A stretch of 64,000 nucleotides of DNA from DASRAJ01 sp035638255. GTDB taxonomy: Bacteria; Bacteroidota; Bacteroidia; Chitinophagales; UBA10324. A program made the translations under genes and the position numbers. Each line of letters begins with the position of its first letter. Positions within the stretch are counted from its first letter, which is position 1. The stretch is taken from positions 1-64,000 of the forward strand of contig DASRAJ010000063.1 of the NCBI GenBank assembly GCA_035638255.1, in the 5' to 3' direction. Positions 19,276 to 29,455 of the stretch are shown piece after piece. The notes under the pieces were generated by a model that saw only the letters and a list, made by a program, of their open reading frames with translations, searched no databases and had not been told where the DNA came from.

Positions 19276-21702
19276 TTACCGAATAAGGGTCAAATTTCCT
19301 TTTAATAATTTTTTCTCGCCGCAATCAATATCGGCGGCATAAACATACACCCCTAACGGACATGGTAACTGCTTATATTCGCCATCCCACTTTTTATGAA
19401 GATCATTTGTTTGAAAAAGCAATTCGCCCCAGCGGCTGAATATCCTGAATGAATTCAAAGTGATACCACCGAGAGTAATGATTCCGAATTGGTCATTCAT
19501 GCCGTCACCATTGGGAGTGAACGCATCAGGAATGAACACACCATCGCATGCTGAGATCACCCTGATAGTTACTGAATCTGTAGCAATACATCCCTCGGCT
19601 GTTATACCTGTCAGGTAATACGTAATGTCCTGGTCAGGGCAGGCAGTAGGGTTTGCAATGGAAGAATCACTCAGGTAAGTAGAAGGAAACCACACATAAG
19701 TCTGTGCGCCGCTTCCGTTCAAAACCACACATTGTCCTGCCACTATCAGTGTATCATTACCGGCATCCACAACGGCAGTTCCAACAATTATCGTTAAAGA
19801 ATCATAATCAGAACAACCGTTCGAATCAATTCCTGTAACGAAGTAAATAGTGGTAACGATTGGTGAAGCCGTTGGTGATGGACAATTGGTACAACTCAAC
19901 CCGGTTGCCGGTGACCAGAAATAATTTTCCGCTCCCGTTGCATTCAGTATTACCTCCTGACCTACACAAATCGAATCTGAACTTAGAGCTGCTACAATCG
20001 GCAGCGAATCAATCACAAGATTAGTGGTGACGACACTGTCACATCCTGCAATTGACAGCAGCGTATCAATGTATGTACCCTGCTGCGTATAGACTGAAGT
20101 TCCAACAACAAGGCTATCTCCCAGACAAATGGCCGCATCATGAACAGAAGAGGAAGGTTGCCCGACAATAACCTGAACAGTATCTCTAAGGATGCAGCAG
20201 TTCACCAACACTACTACTGAATAAATTCCTGGCGCAGCAACCTGAAGCGTAGAATCGCTGCTTCCATCCTGCCAGGTATATTGAGTGGCACCGGGAGTTG
20301 TAGCATCCAGAATTAGTGATCCGCTGCACAAAGAGGTATCATTGCCAAGGTTAAGATTGTAAGCAGAGCAGGGATCGGCAATAGCAGGATGAAAAAAAGA
20401 AAGTACGGGAGCAAAGTTTACCGGATCAGGAGTAGAAGCGATAATTCTTGTTCCCGTAAAAACCGGATTAATAGTGGTAACAACATTAAGATCGGTATTC
20501 GTGATGCAATTGATCACTCCATCGGGGCCAGCTTTGGCAATAACAAGATTTGTCGTGTTTCCCCCAACTGTTTGAATCCCGGTAAGGTATGTAGTATCAT
20601 TACTAATTACTGAAGGCAGCGAGCCAAAAGAATTGAAATTGTATTCATCCAGGGTGGTACTTCCGTAACTCTTGCACCACAGAACATTTCCATTGATGTC
20701 AGTAGCAAGAATCATTAAATCCTCTGTAGTGCCGGTTACAAATCCAACCATTTCATAACCGAAACTTGTTTTGAAAATCCGAAAGCATCTGTCGAATGTG
20801 GAAGATGGTATCGCATAATGTTTTGACCACACCATGTTCCCTGATGAATCCACTTTAACCATTCCTAATTCGAAATTGGAAGAGATGCCACTATTATCGC
20901 CAAAATATCCGATCACGATTGAATCATTATCGTAGATGAGACATTCACCATACATTCTTGCGGCGGATGAAGTAGGGAATACAAAATAGTTGGTCCAAAC
21001 ATGATTGCCCAAAGTGTCAAACCTTGTTAAGAAGACCCGCATCTGATCCATGGCAGCACCTGAAATATATAGCCGACCTGTTGAATAGATGAATTTTTTA
21101 TCGGGACTTAAAATGGATTCAGCAATGTCATCAATGTAGTTGTTCTGATAATCATATTCAGGGGATTGAAAAACCACACCTCCCGTATTACCGTCGATTT
21201 TTAGCGCTATCGGATCAGCCCAGTTTCCTGAAAATGGCTCATGCGCAGCAATACTGATGTATGACGAGGATGTAAGGGGAAACATTTTGCGCATTGTAAA
21301 GTTGTGCGAGAGACCAGTGATTACGTTGCAGTATTGAACAACACCATTCAAATCCATTTTGAAAAAAAAGCCCTCATCCGGGATAAAGGTTCCCGGATCT
21401 GCACTGGTGCCGGTGCCGATGAGATAATTGTCAGGAGTAATTTCAAATGATGTAACATGAAAATTATTCACAGAAGCAGTCGGCTTAAAAGAAACCGTCC
21501 AAAAAATATTTCCGTCCGGGTCAATCTTCATCACCATCGCGCTATCGCTTTTATTCCCTCCTACAAAATAATTTCCATCGGGTGATTTGATCATGGCGGT
21601 GCCCCCGAGATTAGCCCCTGTGTAGGTTTGAAAAAAAGTTTGAGCAGGTGAAAATATCGGTGAGAAGAAAGCACAGAGAATTATAAGCGAAAAATTCTTC
21701 AT
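19276..21702 (-). CDS. Propeller / Ig-like secreted protein with T9SS type B sorting domain
   Basis: 808 residues. Signal peptide 1-20 (FFSPIFSPAQ). The N-terminal half (about 25-430) shows recurrent motifs of secreted bacteroidete propellers (MVMKIDPDGN, VDSSGNMVWSKHY, TDINGNVLWCKSYG). Ig/PKD-like segments follow (DTSLCSGSLILDA, TWQDGSSDSTL, LSCTNCPSPTASP), and the final 95 residues are a type B sorting domain (FIPDAFTPNGDGMND, FRIFSRWGEL, CPLGVYVYAADI). Proteins of this form are exported by T9SS; the passenger function is unknown. It is a close paralogue of the 23907-26339 gene; the two flank one LamG gene, so a two-gene unit appears to have been duplicated. Confidence 0.9.
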   Translation of the reverse strand: MKNFSLIILCAFFSPIFSPAQTFFQTYTGANLGGTAMIKSPDGNYFVGGNKSDSAMVMKIDPDGNIFWTVSFKPTASVNNFHVTSFEITPDNYLIGTGTSADPGTFIPDEGFFFKMDLNGVVQYCNVITGLSHNFTMRKMFPLTSSSYISIAAHEPFSGNWADPIALKIDGNTGGVVFQSPEYDYQNNYIDDIAESILSPDKKFIYSTGRLYISGAAMDQMRVFLTRFDTLGNHVWTNYFVFPTSSAARMYGECLIYDNDSIVIGYFGDNSGISSNFELGMVKVDSSGNMVWSKHYAIPSSTFDRCFRIFKTSFGYEMVGFVTGTTEDLMILATDINGNVLWCKSYGSTTLDEYNFNSFGSLPSVISNDTTYLTGIQTVGGNTTNLVIAKAGPDGVINCITNTDLNVVTTINPVFTGTRIIASTPDPVNFAPVLSFFHPAIADPCSAYNLNLGNDTSLCSGSLILDATTPGATQYTWQDGSSDSTLQVAAPGIYSVVVLVNCCILRDTVQVIVGQPSSSVHDAAICLGDSLVVGTSVYTQQGTYIDTLLSIAGCDSVVTTNLVIDSLPIVAALSSDSICVGQEVILNATGAENYFWSPATGLSCTNCPSPTASPIVTTIYFVTGIDSNGCSDYDSLTIIVGTAVVDAGNDTLIVAGQCVVLNGSGAQTYVWFPSTYLSDSSIANPTACPDQDITYYLTGITAEGCIATDSVTIRVISACDGVFIPDAFTPNGDGMNDQFGIITLGGITLNSFRIFSRWGELLFQTNDLHKKWDGEYKQLPCPLGVYVYAADIDCGEKKLLKGNLTLIR

Positions 21703-21873
21703 AATTCAAGAGCAATAATACTCCATCAACGCTGAATCAATCAGGTAAGTTAAAGTGATTTCTTACACTAATACACTCGTCTCACGACCCTCGATCAATT
21801 CAAGGCTCATCAGGAAATAAAAAAAGAATTGGATGATGAGAATAACACCACCAAATTTTTTTTCAGTTAAAAT

Positions 21874-23820
21874 TTATTTCTGCACTGTGAACTTCCCGTA
21901 AAATTTTTGAGAAACACTGATGGCTTCAATAAAATAAATTCCTGGCGCAAACCCCGAAACATCAACATTCACTTGCTGATTTTTATTTTCTCCGTAAGGA
22001 GTCCTGCGGACAACTTTCCTTTCTATCAAAACTCTTCCCGCATCATCACTAATACGCAAATAAGAAATTGGCACCCTGATTTTCGAAAGATCAATATTGA
22101 TTTGATTGTCTGCAGGATTGGGAAACACGGAGGTGCTCTCAATAACAATTTCATCAGTTCCTGAAATGAGAACATACACCGTAAAGGAATTCTTGCAACC
22201 ATTTTCGTTGGAGATAATCACCGTATAATATCCTGATTGCAAAACGGTATAGGATTGGTCAGTTGCACCGGGAATGTCAACCGCATTTAATTGCCATTGA
22301 TAGGAAGAGGAATAGCTTGAGGTAAGTGTAAATCCAATTTGAGTGATGGTGGGAGCGGAAGGAGTTGCAAGTACGGTGATGTAATTGTGGAGCGTGAGTG
22401 TATCAATTCCATTTGCACCGGATGTGATTAGCGTGACATCATAAACGCCGGGCAAGTTGTAGCAAATCTGAGCAGGGTTTTGCTGATTGGAAGTGGATGG
22501 ATTTCCACCGCTGAAAATCCATTGCCACGAAGTTGGATTATTTGTGGACTGATCAAAGAAGTCAATGCAGTACTTTTCACAGATAGAGGTATCCGCTGCT
22601 GAAAAGGAGATACTCAAAAAACCTTTTACGTTAAGAATGTATTCATCTCTTATGGTTTCATTGCTCTTCGAAATATTGTCGCTGATCATGTCAAGTGTAG
22701 CTGCTATATTGTTCCACGTTGTTACAGAGCCATCATCTCTTCTATACAGAGCCGCCGTTGATTCATTGCCTGCATTAATCGCTCCGTCATTAAAATCATA
22801 ATTGTATTTCACATCATACCCTGCAGTACTTGCTGACTCGGCACAAAAAACTCCGAAGTAGAATTTGGGAACCGTATCTAACCCTATGGTATCATGTGGC
22901 AAAGAATCAACAAGATAAACGTGAACACCATAAGGACTGCCTATCACATTGCTTGCAATGAATGAATCACCGGAAGATTCGCTCACTGAAACCGTTACTC
23001 CATTCCAGTTTGATGTGTAGCTGTATGCACTTGCATCGCCTATAGGAGCACCTGAGGTAATTTTTGCAACTGTGCCATTGACGACTCCATTCTCAGAAGG
23101 AACTGTTTGATCGATCACAGTTGAGCTGATGTACGATTCATCGGCAATCCAATAACCAATAAGTCCTGAGGTTGCCGGATCAATTTTCCTGCACATGTTG
23201 TCACGAATTTCGGTTTGAGTTCTTGCAACATCCCATAGTCGAACTTCGTCGAGTTGGCCATCCAGGTAATGGTCCCCGAAATAATTCAGGTATCTACCAA
23301 TTCCTGCGGAAGTGCTGGTGTGAGTAATTACCGTTGCCGTAGATGTTCCATCGGTTGCAATCAATGTTTTTTCTACCCCATTAAAATACATGTGAATGTC
23401 GGTGATAGAGTTGCAGACCACTGCAATATGCGTCCATATATTTAAGGGTAGTGATTCAGTTGTTAAAAATCCTCTTCTAAACTGGTAGCCTGACCCTTGA
23501 CCATTTCCAAATTCAATCCTCAAAACATCAGGAGAAGAATAGGTGTAATACCAACGATAAAGCCAGGCGCCATTGTAGGCACTCGCATCATTTTCGGAAG
23601 AAAAAATTCCATCTTGCTGGACAGGATTGCTCGCGGGATTGATCCATGCCTCTATGGTGAAGGGAAAATCAAGAGTATTGAAAACATCACCAAGATCAAC
23701 ATAGTTGCCAACACCACCATCAAATTTCAAAGCAATGCCTGAACCGATCTTGTTGGATTGAGCTTCCGCTATCGAGATTGAAACGCAAAGCGAGAGAAGA
23801 AAAGCAAATTGTTTTTTCAT
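21874..23820 (-). CDS. LamG-like / PKD secreted protein with T9SS type A sorting domain
   Basis: 648 residues. Signal peptide 1-20 (SISIAEAQ). LamG (FPFTIEAWI, HMYFNGVEK, LDEVRLWDVARTQTEI); a middle domain ending YFGVFCAES; PKD (NPTSWQWIFSGG, DVTLITSGANG); Ig-like (YQWQLNAVDIPGA); type A domain (TSVFPNPADNQI, APGIYFIEAI). A near-duplicate of the 17242-19176 product. Together with the propeller genes on either side it shows a LamG-propeller-LamG-propeller order on one strand. Confidence 0.9.
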   Translation of the reverse strand: MKKQFAFLLSLCVSISIAEAQSNKIGSGIALKFDGGVGNYVDLGDVFNTLDFPFTIEAWINPASNPVQQDGIFSSENDASAYNGAWLYRWYYTYSSPDVLRIEFGNGQGSGYQFRRGFLTTESLPLNIWTHIAVVCNSITDIHMYFNGVEKTLIATDGTSTATVITHTSTSAGIGRYLNYFGDHYLDGQLDEVRLWDVARTQTEIRDNMCRKIDPATSGLIGYWIADESYISSTVIDQTVPSENGVVNGTVAKITSGAPIGDASAYSYTSNWNGVTVSVSESSGDSFIASNVIGSPYGVHVYLVDSLPHDTIGLDTVPKFYFGVFCAESASTAGYDVKYNYDFNDGAINAGNESTAALYRRDDGSVTTWNNIAATLDMISDNISKSNETIRDEYILNVKGFLSISFSAADTSICEKYCIDFFDQSTNNPTSWQWIFSGGNPSTSNQQNPAQICYNLPGVYDVTLITSGANGIDTLTLHNYITVLATPSAPTITQIGFTLTSSYSSSYQWQLNAVDIPGATDQSYTVLQSGYYTVIISNENGCKNSFTVYVLISGTDEIVIESTSVFPNPADNQINIDLSKIRVPISYLRISDDAGRVLIERKVVRRTPYGENKNQQVNVDVSGFAPGIYFIEAISVSQKFYGKFTVQK

Positions 23821-23906
23821 GCTGAAAAGTTTGTAGTTAAGCGTGCCATTGATTTTCCTGCACCAAATATTTTAAATGCCATCACTCAATTTTACTTAAA
23901 AATATT

Positions 23907-26339
23907 TTAGCGCAGAAGAGTTACATTTCCTTTTATTAATTTTTTCTCCCCGCAATCAATATCCGCTACATAAACATAAACCCCTAATGGGCAAAGCAAC
24001 TCTTTGAAGTCGCCAGCCCATTTTTTATTAAGGTCATTCGTTTGAAAAATCAATTCACCCCATCGGCTAAATACTCTGAATGAATTTAAGGTGATGCCAC
24101 CAAAAGTGATGATTCCGAATTCATCATTCACGCCATCACCGTTAGGAGTGAAGGCATCAGGAATAAAAACACCATCGCATGCTGAGATCACCCGAATGGT
24201 CACTGAATCCGTTGCAATGCAGCCTTCAGCGGTTATCCCTGTCAGGTAGTATGTAATGTCCTGGTCAGGGCAGGCAGTTGGATTTGCGATGGAAGAATCA
24301 TTCAGGTAAGTAGAAGGAGACCACACATAACTCTGTGCCCCGGTTCCATTCAAAACAACACATTGCCCCGCAACGATCAGCGTATCATTACCCGCATCAA
24401 TTACAGCGCTTCCAACAATTATCGTTAAAGAATCATACGCAGAGCAACCATTCGAATCAACTCCGACCACAAAATAAATGGTGGTAACGATTGGTGAAGC
24501 TGTAGGTGATTGGCAGTTAGTACAACTCAATTCCGTTGACGGCGACCAGAAGTAATTTTGTGCTCCTGTCGCATTCAGTATCACCTGCTGACCTATACAA
24601 ATTGAATCTGAATTTTGCGCCCCTACAACCGGCAATGAGTCAACCTGAAGAGTTATTGTAACAATGCTATCGCATCCTGCTGCTGAAAGTAAGGTATCAG
24701 TGTATATACCGGGCTGGGAATAAACCGATGTGCCTACAACTAAACTATCACCGAAACAAATAGCGAGGTCGAATACAGAAGATGAGGGTTGACCAACAAT
24801 AACTTGAATGGTATCTCTTAAAATGCAGCAGTTCAGTAATACTTCAACTGAATAAGTGCCCGGCGCAGAAACCTGAAGTGTAGAATCGCTGCTTCCATCC
24901 TGCCATGTATATTGAGTGGCACCTGCAGTTGTAGCATCAAGTATCAGGGAACCAGTGCATAAAAAAGTATCAGCACCAAGAGAAAGACTATCATTACTAC
25001 AAGGAATTGGAATAATTGGATACTGAAAGCCGGTAACATCCACAAAACTTACCGGTTCTGATACAGAACTTATAATTCGTGTTCCTGTGAAAACCGGGTT
25101 ATCAGTTTGAACGATAACAAGGTCAGCGCTGGTGACACAGCTGCTATTTCCTGCTGAATCAGTTTTGCCAATGATAAGGTTTGTAATATTTCCTGCTACA
25201 ATTTGAACACCTGTGAAATAAATTGAATTATTGCTGATAACGGCGGGCAACGCTCCGAATATGGAGGGAAGATAATCGTCTAAAGTTATACTGCCATAAG
25301 ACTTACACCACAATTCATTTCCATTAATATCAGTGCCGATCATCATCATGTCTTCAGTGATCCCGGTTTCAAATCCTACCATTGCATAGCCATAGTTAGT
25401 GCGCAATATCCGAAACGGCCGCTCATACGTTGAGGAAGGAATGTCAAAGTGTTTCGACCATGCCATGTTTCCGGTTGTATCAACTTTTATGATCCCCATT
25501 TCAAAGTTGGGTGAGGTTCCTATATTATCACCCACATAGCCTATCACAAGTGAATCGTCATCGTAGATCAGGCAATCGCCATACATGCGCGCAGCAGATG
25601 ATGAAGGAAAAACATAGTAGTTGGTCCATAAATTATTTCCCATCGTGTCAAACTTTGCAATAAAGACGCGCATCTGATCGGGACCGGCACCGGACACATA
25701 TAGTCTGCCTGTAGAGTAAATAAATCTTTTATCCGGACTAAGTATTGATTCCGAAATGTCGTCAATGTAGTTATTCTGATAATCGTACCGAGGGGATTGT
25801 GAGGTAACACTTCCGGTGGTGCCATTGATCTTAATGATCATCGGATCGGAATAATTTCCCGAAAATGGCTCATGGGCTGCAACAATTATGTATGAGGATG
25901 ATGAGAGTGGTAACATCTTGTGCGTTGTAAAATCATGACCCACTCCGGTTATCTCTTTACAATATTGAACATTACCATTCAAATCCATCTTGAAATAAAA
26001 TGCTTCGTCCGGATATAGAAGCCCCGGCACCAGGCTTTCCCCAGTGCCAATCAGAAAGTTATCAGGAGTTATCTCCATTGAGATCACGTAAAAATTATTC
26101 CCGGAATTGGTAGGATTAAAAGATACTGTCCAAATGGTATTTCCATCGGGGTCAATCTTCATCACCATCGCGCTATCACTCTTCTTCCCTCCCACAAAAT
26201 AATTTCCATCGGGAGATTTAATCATTGCAGTTCCACCAAGATTAGCGCCTGTATAGGTTTGAAAAAAAGTTTGAGCATCCGAAATGAATGGCAGCAACAA
26301 AAAGCAGCAGACAACAATTATTAGTCTTCTTTTATTCAT
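23907..26339 (-). CDS. Propeller / Ig-like secreted protein with T9SS type B sorting domain (paralogue)
   Basis: The frame is open to 26420, but ATG 26337-26339 begins a proper signal peptide (MNKRRLIIVVCCFLLLPFIS, then DAQ), giving 810 residues. It closely matches the 19276-21702 product from the mature N-terminus (TFFQTYTGANLGGTAMIKSP) to the type B end (FIPDAFTPNGDGVND, FRVFSRWGEL, CPLGVYVYVADI); the signal peptides are unrelated. This suggests that the mature part was duplicated or converted while the leader was kept or exchanged. Two -7-like boxes (CAAAnnTA on the plus strand at 26361 and 26381) lie upstream, without a clear -33. Confidence 0.88.
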   Translation of the reverse strand: MNKRRLIIVVCCFLLLPFISDAQTFFQTYTGANLGGTAMIKSPDGNYFVGGKKSDSAMVMKIDPDGNTIWTVSFNPTNSGNNFYVISMEITPDNFLIGTGESLVPGLLYPDEAFYFKMDLNGNVQYCKEITGVGHDFTTHKMLPLSSSSYIIVAAHEPFSGNYSDPMIIKINGTTGSVTSQSPRYDYQNNYIDDISESILSPDKRFIYSTGRLYVSGAGPDQMRVFIAKFDTMGNNLWTNYYVFPSSSAARMYGDCLIYDDDSLVIGYVGDNIGTSPNFEMGIIKVDTTGNMAWSKHFDIPSSTYERPFRILRTNYGYAMVGFETGITEDMMMIGTDINGNELWCKSYGSITLDDYLPSIFGALPAVISNNSIYFTGVQIVAGNITNLIIGKTDSAGNSSCVTSADLVIVQTDNPVFTGTRIISSVSEPVSFVDVTGFQYPIIPIPCSNDSLSLGADTFLCTGSLILDATTAGATQYTWQDGSSDSTLQVSAPGTYSVEVLLNCCILRDTIQVIVGQPSSSVFDLAICFGDSLVVGTSVYSQPGIYTDTLLSAAGCDSIVTITLQVDSLPVVGAQNSDSICIGQQVILNATGAQNYFWSPSTELSCTNCQSPTASPIVTTIYFVVGVDSNGCSAYDSLTIIVGSAVIDAGNDTLIVAGQCVVLNGTGAQSYVWSPSTYLNDSSIANPTACPDQDITYYLTGITAEGCIATDSVTIRVISACDGVFIPDAFTPNGDGVNDEFGIITFGGITLNSFRVFSRWGELIFQTNDLNKKWAGDFKELLCPLGVYVYVADIDCGEKKLIKGNVTLLR

Positions 26340-26430
26340 TGGAATAATAAGTGGATAGTTCAAACCTAACGAGAATGAAACAAAGATAATTTTACTCAGT
26401 GATGAACTTCTAAAGGTCACCTATTTTTTT

Positions 26431-27633
26431 TCATTTTAGGTTTTCCACTTTAATCATCAATTCTTCGGCTCTTTGGGGAGAAAATATTGCCGCCACTCTG
26501 CTTTGGTTGCTGCTTTTTTGTTCGGAAGAAAGCAGCATTGAAAATTCAGCAAATGATTGTTTTGTAAAATTCCGGGGCGAATAAATATGAATGCTGTTGC
26601 TGTTCAAAAACTTATTTAAAGCATTTTCATCGGGCATGAACACTTTCTTGCCCATTGCAAGCAGCATCACGGTGTTGGCACCACCTTCGCTGCGCCGGTG
26701 GTTCATCACTCCTATGTCTATACACTGCAGCAGACTGAGGTAATCTTCTTTCGGCAAATAGGTGGTGACAGGAATAAATTTATCTCCGAATAATTTGCTT
26801 CCGATTTCAATCACGTATTGAGCATACTTTCGATCACCATAGGAAAGCGGACACACTATTTGAAAATCTTCATTTGCAAATCGTGACAATGCCTTCAACG
26901 CACCCAGATGATTGTTGCTCAGCGATGCTGAATTGCCCAGTTGAATAATAAGTGGTGCACGAAGAGAGAAGCGTTGACGAAAATCTTTCACGGCCTCCGA
27001 CGATGTATCGGGTGGGGAGGCGTAATCAAACTCATAGTAGAAGAAATAGTGAAAAGCCGCGTTAGTGGGGAAAAATTTTTTTACCACTTCAAAATCAAAC
27101 GGGTTGTAGTGCAGAAAATAGTTAATTCTGTCAATAGCTTTTCTTCTTCGCTCTACCCGCCTTTGATAAATGAAGGGCTGAATGAAAATTCGCTTTGCAC
27201 GCTTCAATGCATCTACTAATCTATTGTTGGTGGATGCAAAGGTTCCGTGCCGGCGATAATAGGTCATTGAATCTTCATCAAAAATTTCCGCTGCAAAGAA
27301 TTCAAGAGGGGTATAAAAATCTGCGCCCCAAAAAATCCAGAAAAACTTCGCATGGCTTTCTGAATTTCTGTTCACGAAATCACATAGCTGGTCTGACAAG
27401 AAGTGAATAAAAATTTTTTCATAGCGATTTATGTCCCCGATTAAATCATAGAACGATTTACTTCCGTAGTGAGCAATCTTCACATCATCACGCAACAATT
27501 TTTTTTTCCCGGGCACCGAAAATGGATGAGGAGTACTGCAGATGAGGTAGTTGTTTTGCACAGCAGAAATTCTGTTAGTGATATCAATAAACCGGTTAAG
27601 GAATCCATTATCCGGAATCAGGTGTAAGTTCAT
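26431..27633 (-). CDS. WecF-like glycosyltransferase (TDP-Fuc4NAc:lipid II transferase family, GT56)
   Basis: 400 residues. The motifs fit the 4-alpha-L-fucosyltransferase/WecF family: FWGADFY at 101-107, QLGNSAS at 231-237 followed by SNNH, and PLSYGD at 262-267. In enterobacteria WecF moves 4-acetamido-4,6-dideoxygalactose from its TDP carrier onto a lipid-linked disaccharide. The stop of the acetyltransferase gene lies 2 bp upstream, so this is the third gene of a compact operon with an aminotransferase and an acetyltransferase, which would make a TDP-4-acetamido-4,6-dideoxyhexose. The exact sugar is inference. It has no signal peptide and should act on the cytoplasmic face of the inner membrane. 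Confidence 0.82.
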   Translation of the reverse strand: MNLHLIPDNGFLNRFIDITNRISAVQNNYLICSTPHPFSVPGKKKLLRDDVKIAHYGSKSFYDLIGDINRYEKIFIHFLSDQLCDFVNRNSESHAKFFWIFWGADFYTPLEFFAAEIFDEDSMTYYRRHGTFASTNNRLVDALKRAKRIFIQPFIYQRRVERRRKAIDRINYFLHYNPFDFEVVKKFFPTNAAFHYFFYYEFDYASPPDTSSEAVKDFRQRFSLRAPLIIQLGNSASLSNNHLGALKALSRFANEDFQIVCPLSYGDRKYAQYVIEIGSKLFGDKFIPVTTYLPKEDYLSLLQCIDIGVMNHRRSEGGANTVMLLAMGKKVFMPDENALNKFLNSNSIHIYSPRNFTKQSFAEFSMLLSSEQKSSNQSRVAAIFSPQRAEELMIKVENLK

Positions 27634-27635
27634 AC

Positions 27636-28265
27636 CTATTTGATAAGGGGCTTAGCGGGAATGCCAACCACTGTTGCATTGTCAGGAATATCTTTTACCA
27701 CCACCGCGCCTGCACCCACAGTTACGTTGTTGCCGATTATTATTTTGGGAAGAACCACACAACCGGTTCCCAAACTGCAATAGGCTCCGAGTTTTGAATT
27801 GCCGGAAATGTGAACACCGGGGTTGATGTCGCAATATTCACCGATCACACAATCATGACCGATCGTGCAATTCAAATTAAGGAGGCAACCTTCGTGAATG
27901 GTGATGTCATTGGTGATAACAGCTCCCGTCATCAAACTCAATCCATCATGCAGCACATTGCCGTAATGCCCGATTGATGCATTCGGAGAAATTACAGATC
28001 GCAATCTCCCTCCCCGTTCTTTCATTTTTTGCGATAGACTTGCGCGTAAGGAAGTACCTCCAACTCCCAAACAAAAATCAGGAGAAAGTTTCCCAAATAT
28101 TTCTTCCGCGTGTTCAAATGATCGAACCACTTTAAACTTTCCGTATAGCACATCAGGAACATCGGTTGAAACATTGTCAAAGAACATCATAGGTTCAGGA
28201 AGTCCGCTTTGATGAAGCACTTCAAGCACCTCTTTGGCAAATCCTTTTGCTCCGACTATCAGCAT
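27636..28265 (-). CDS. NeuD/PglD-like sugar O- or N-acetyltransferase
   Basis: 209 residues. N-terminal PglD-type Rossmann-like domain (MLIVGAKGFAKEVLEVL), then left-handed beta-helix hexapeptide repeats from about 95 (ASIGHYGNVL, CTIGHDCVIG, VHISGNSKLG, VTVGAGAVVVKDIP) ending in VVGIPAKPL. The histidine in GHDC is the likely catalytic base. The family transfers acetyl groups from acetyl-CoA to amino- or hydroxy-sugars. Set between an aminotransferase (2 bp upstream) and a WecF-like transferase (2 bp downstream), its probable substrate is a nucleotide-linked 4-amino-4,6-dideoxyhexose. Confidence 0.85.
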   Translation of the reverse strand: MLIVGAKGFAKEVLEVLHQSGLPEPMMFFDNVSTDVPDVLYGKFKVVRSFEHAEEIFGKLSPDFCLGVGGTSLRASLSQKMKERGGRLRSVISPNASIGHYGNVLHDGLSLMTGAVITNDITIHEGCLLNLNCTIGHDCVIGEYCDINPGVHISGNSKLGAYCSLGTGCVVLPKIIIGNNVTVGAGAVVVKDIPDNATVVGIPAKPLIK

Positions 28266-28267
28266 GA

Positions 28268-29338
28268 TTACAAGCAGCTTTTGATAATGTCACAAATTTT
28301 GTGAATCACATTTGGATCAAGATCATGAAAAAGCGGAAGCGATAGTACACGCTCGCTCACGTTTTCAGAAACAGGGCAATGAGTTCCATTCACAAAGGAA
28401 AGTGTATTCAGCGAGGGGTAAAAATATCTTCTCCCGGCAATTTCCTGTTTCGCCAATGTATCTATCACCCGCATCAAAATTTCATGTGTCGGAAATACAA
28501 CAGGATAGTAAGCGTAGTTGTATTTCACATGATCAGATAACAAAGGCACTTGAAGTTTAAGAGGTTTCAGTAATTCATTATACAGATCAGACAATCTTTT
28601 TCTGGAAGCAATAATTTCATTCAAATGCGTAAACACGCAATGCCCCATCGCAGCATGTAACTCTGAATTCTTTGCATTAATCCCTACGCTGAAATACTCA
28701 TCACCATAATGGCCAAATTGCCTGAAGTGGAAAAATCTTTTCGCCAACGCATCATCATTCGTAATAATCGCGCCCCCTTCCACCGTATGAAACACTTTGG
28801 TTGCATGAAAACTACAAGTTGAAATATCACCAAATGATAAAACTGACTTGTCATTGTACACACAGGCAAATGCGTGCGCTCCGTCGTAAATCACCTTTAG
28901 CTTGTGCTTGAGTGCAATCGCTTCAATTTGTTCAATGTCGCAGGGATTACCGTAAACGTGTGTTGCTAAAATCGCTTCAGTATTCTCTGTTATGGCTGCT
29001 TCAATTTTGTTTGCATCAATGTTAAAGTCATTGTTGCTTATGTCAACAAATACGGGTTGACATCCTTCCCACAGTATTGAATTAACAGTAGCGACATAAG
29101 AATAAGGGGTGGTGATGATTTCTTTAGACAGTCCGAGGGCTTTAATGGCCATCTGAAGAACCACCGTTCCATTCGTACAAAAAAACAAGTGCTTCACCCC
29201 GAGAAATTCCTTCAACTTTTGTTCTAACTCCTGTACCAGTTGACCGTTGTTTGTGATCCATCCTCTCTCCCATATTCCTTTCAAATATTTCTCATACTCT
29301 TGGAGAGGGGGTAAAAATGTTTTCGTGACATTGATCAT
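28268..29338 (-). CDS. DegT/DnrJ/EryC1/StrS family sugar aminotransferase
   Basis: 356 residues, the usual length for the family. PLP-binding lysine K181 in SFHATK, the cofactor-contacting D152 in YDGAHAF, and the TNGT motif near 55 are all present. These enzymes transaminate nucleotide 4-keto (or 3-keto) sugars with glutamate as donor. With the acetyltransferase and WecF-like genes directly behind it, the best guess is a TDP-4-keto-6-deoxyglucose 4-transaminase (WecE/VioA-like). It is the first gene of the operon; a 117-bp gap separates it from the methyltransferase gene upstream. Confidence 0.88.
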   Translation of the reverse strand: MINVTKTFLPPLQEYEKYLKGIWERGWITNNGQLVQELEQKLKEFLGVKHLFFCTNGTVVLQMAIKALGLSKEIITTPYSYVATVNSILWEGCQPVFVDISNNDFNIDANKIEAAITENTEAILATHVYGNPCDIEQIEAIALKHKLKVIYDGAHAFACVYNDKSVLSFGDISTCSFHATKVFHTVEGGAIITNDDALAKRFFHFRQFGHYGDEYFSVGINAKNSELHAAMGHCVFTHLNEIIASRKRLSDLYNELLKPLKLQVPLLSDHVKYNYAYYPVVFPTHEILMRVIDTLAKQEIAGRRYFYPSLNTLSFVNGTHCPVSENVSERVLSLPLFHDLDPNVIHKICDIIKSCL

Positions 29339-29455
29339 AACTAATAAAGGTAACCCGGTTGCAAAGTAAAAAGAAGATTCATCGCAAGTTTAGCGAAAAC
29401 TTTAACTGGTGAATATCAAGTTCAAATTATCGCAATTGCAATTGTGACATGCAAC

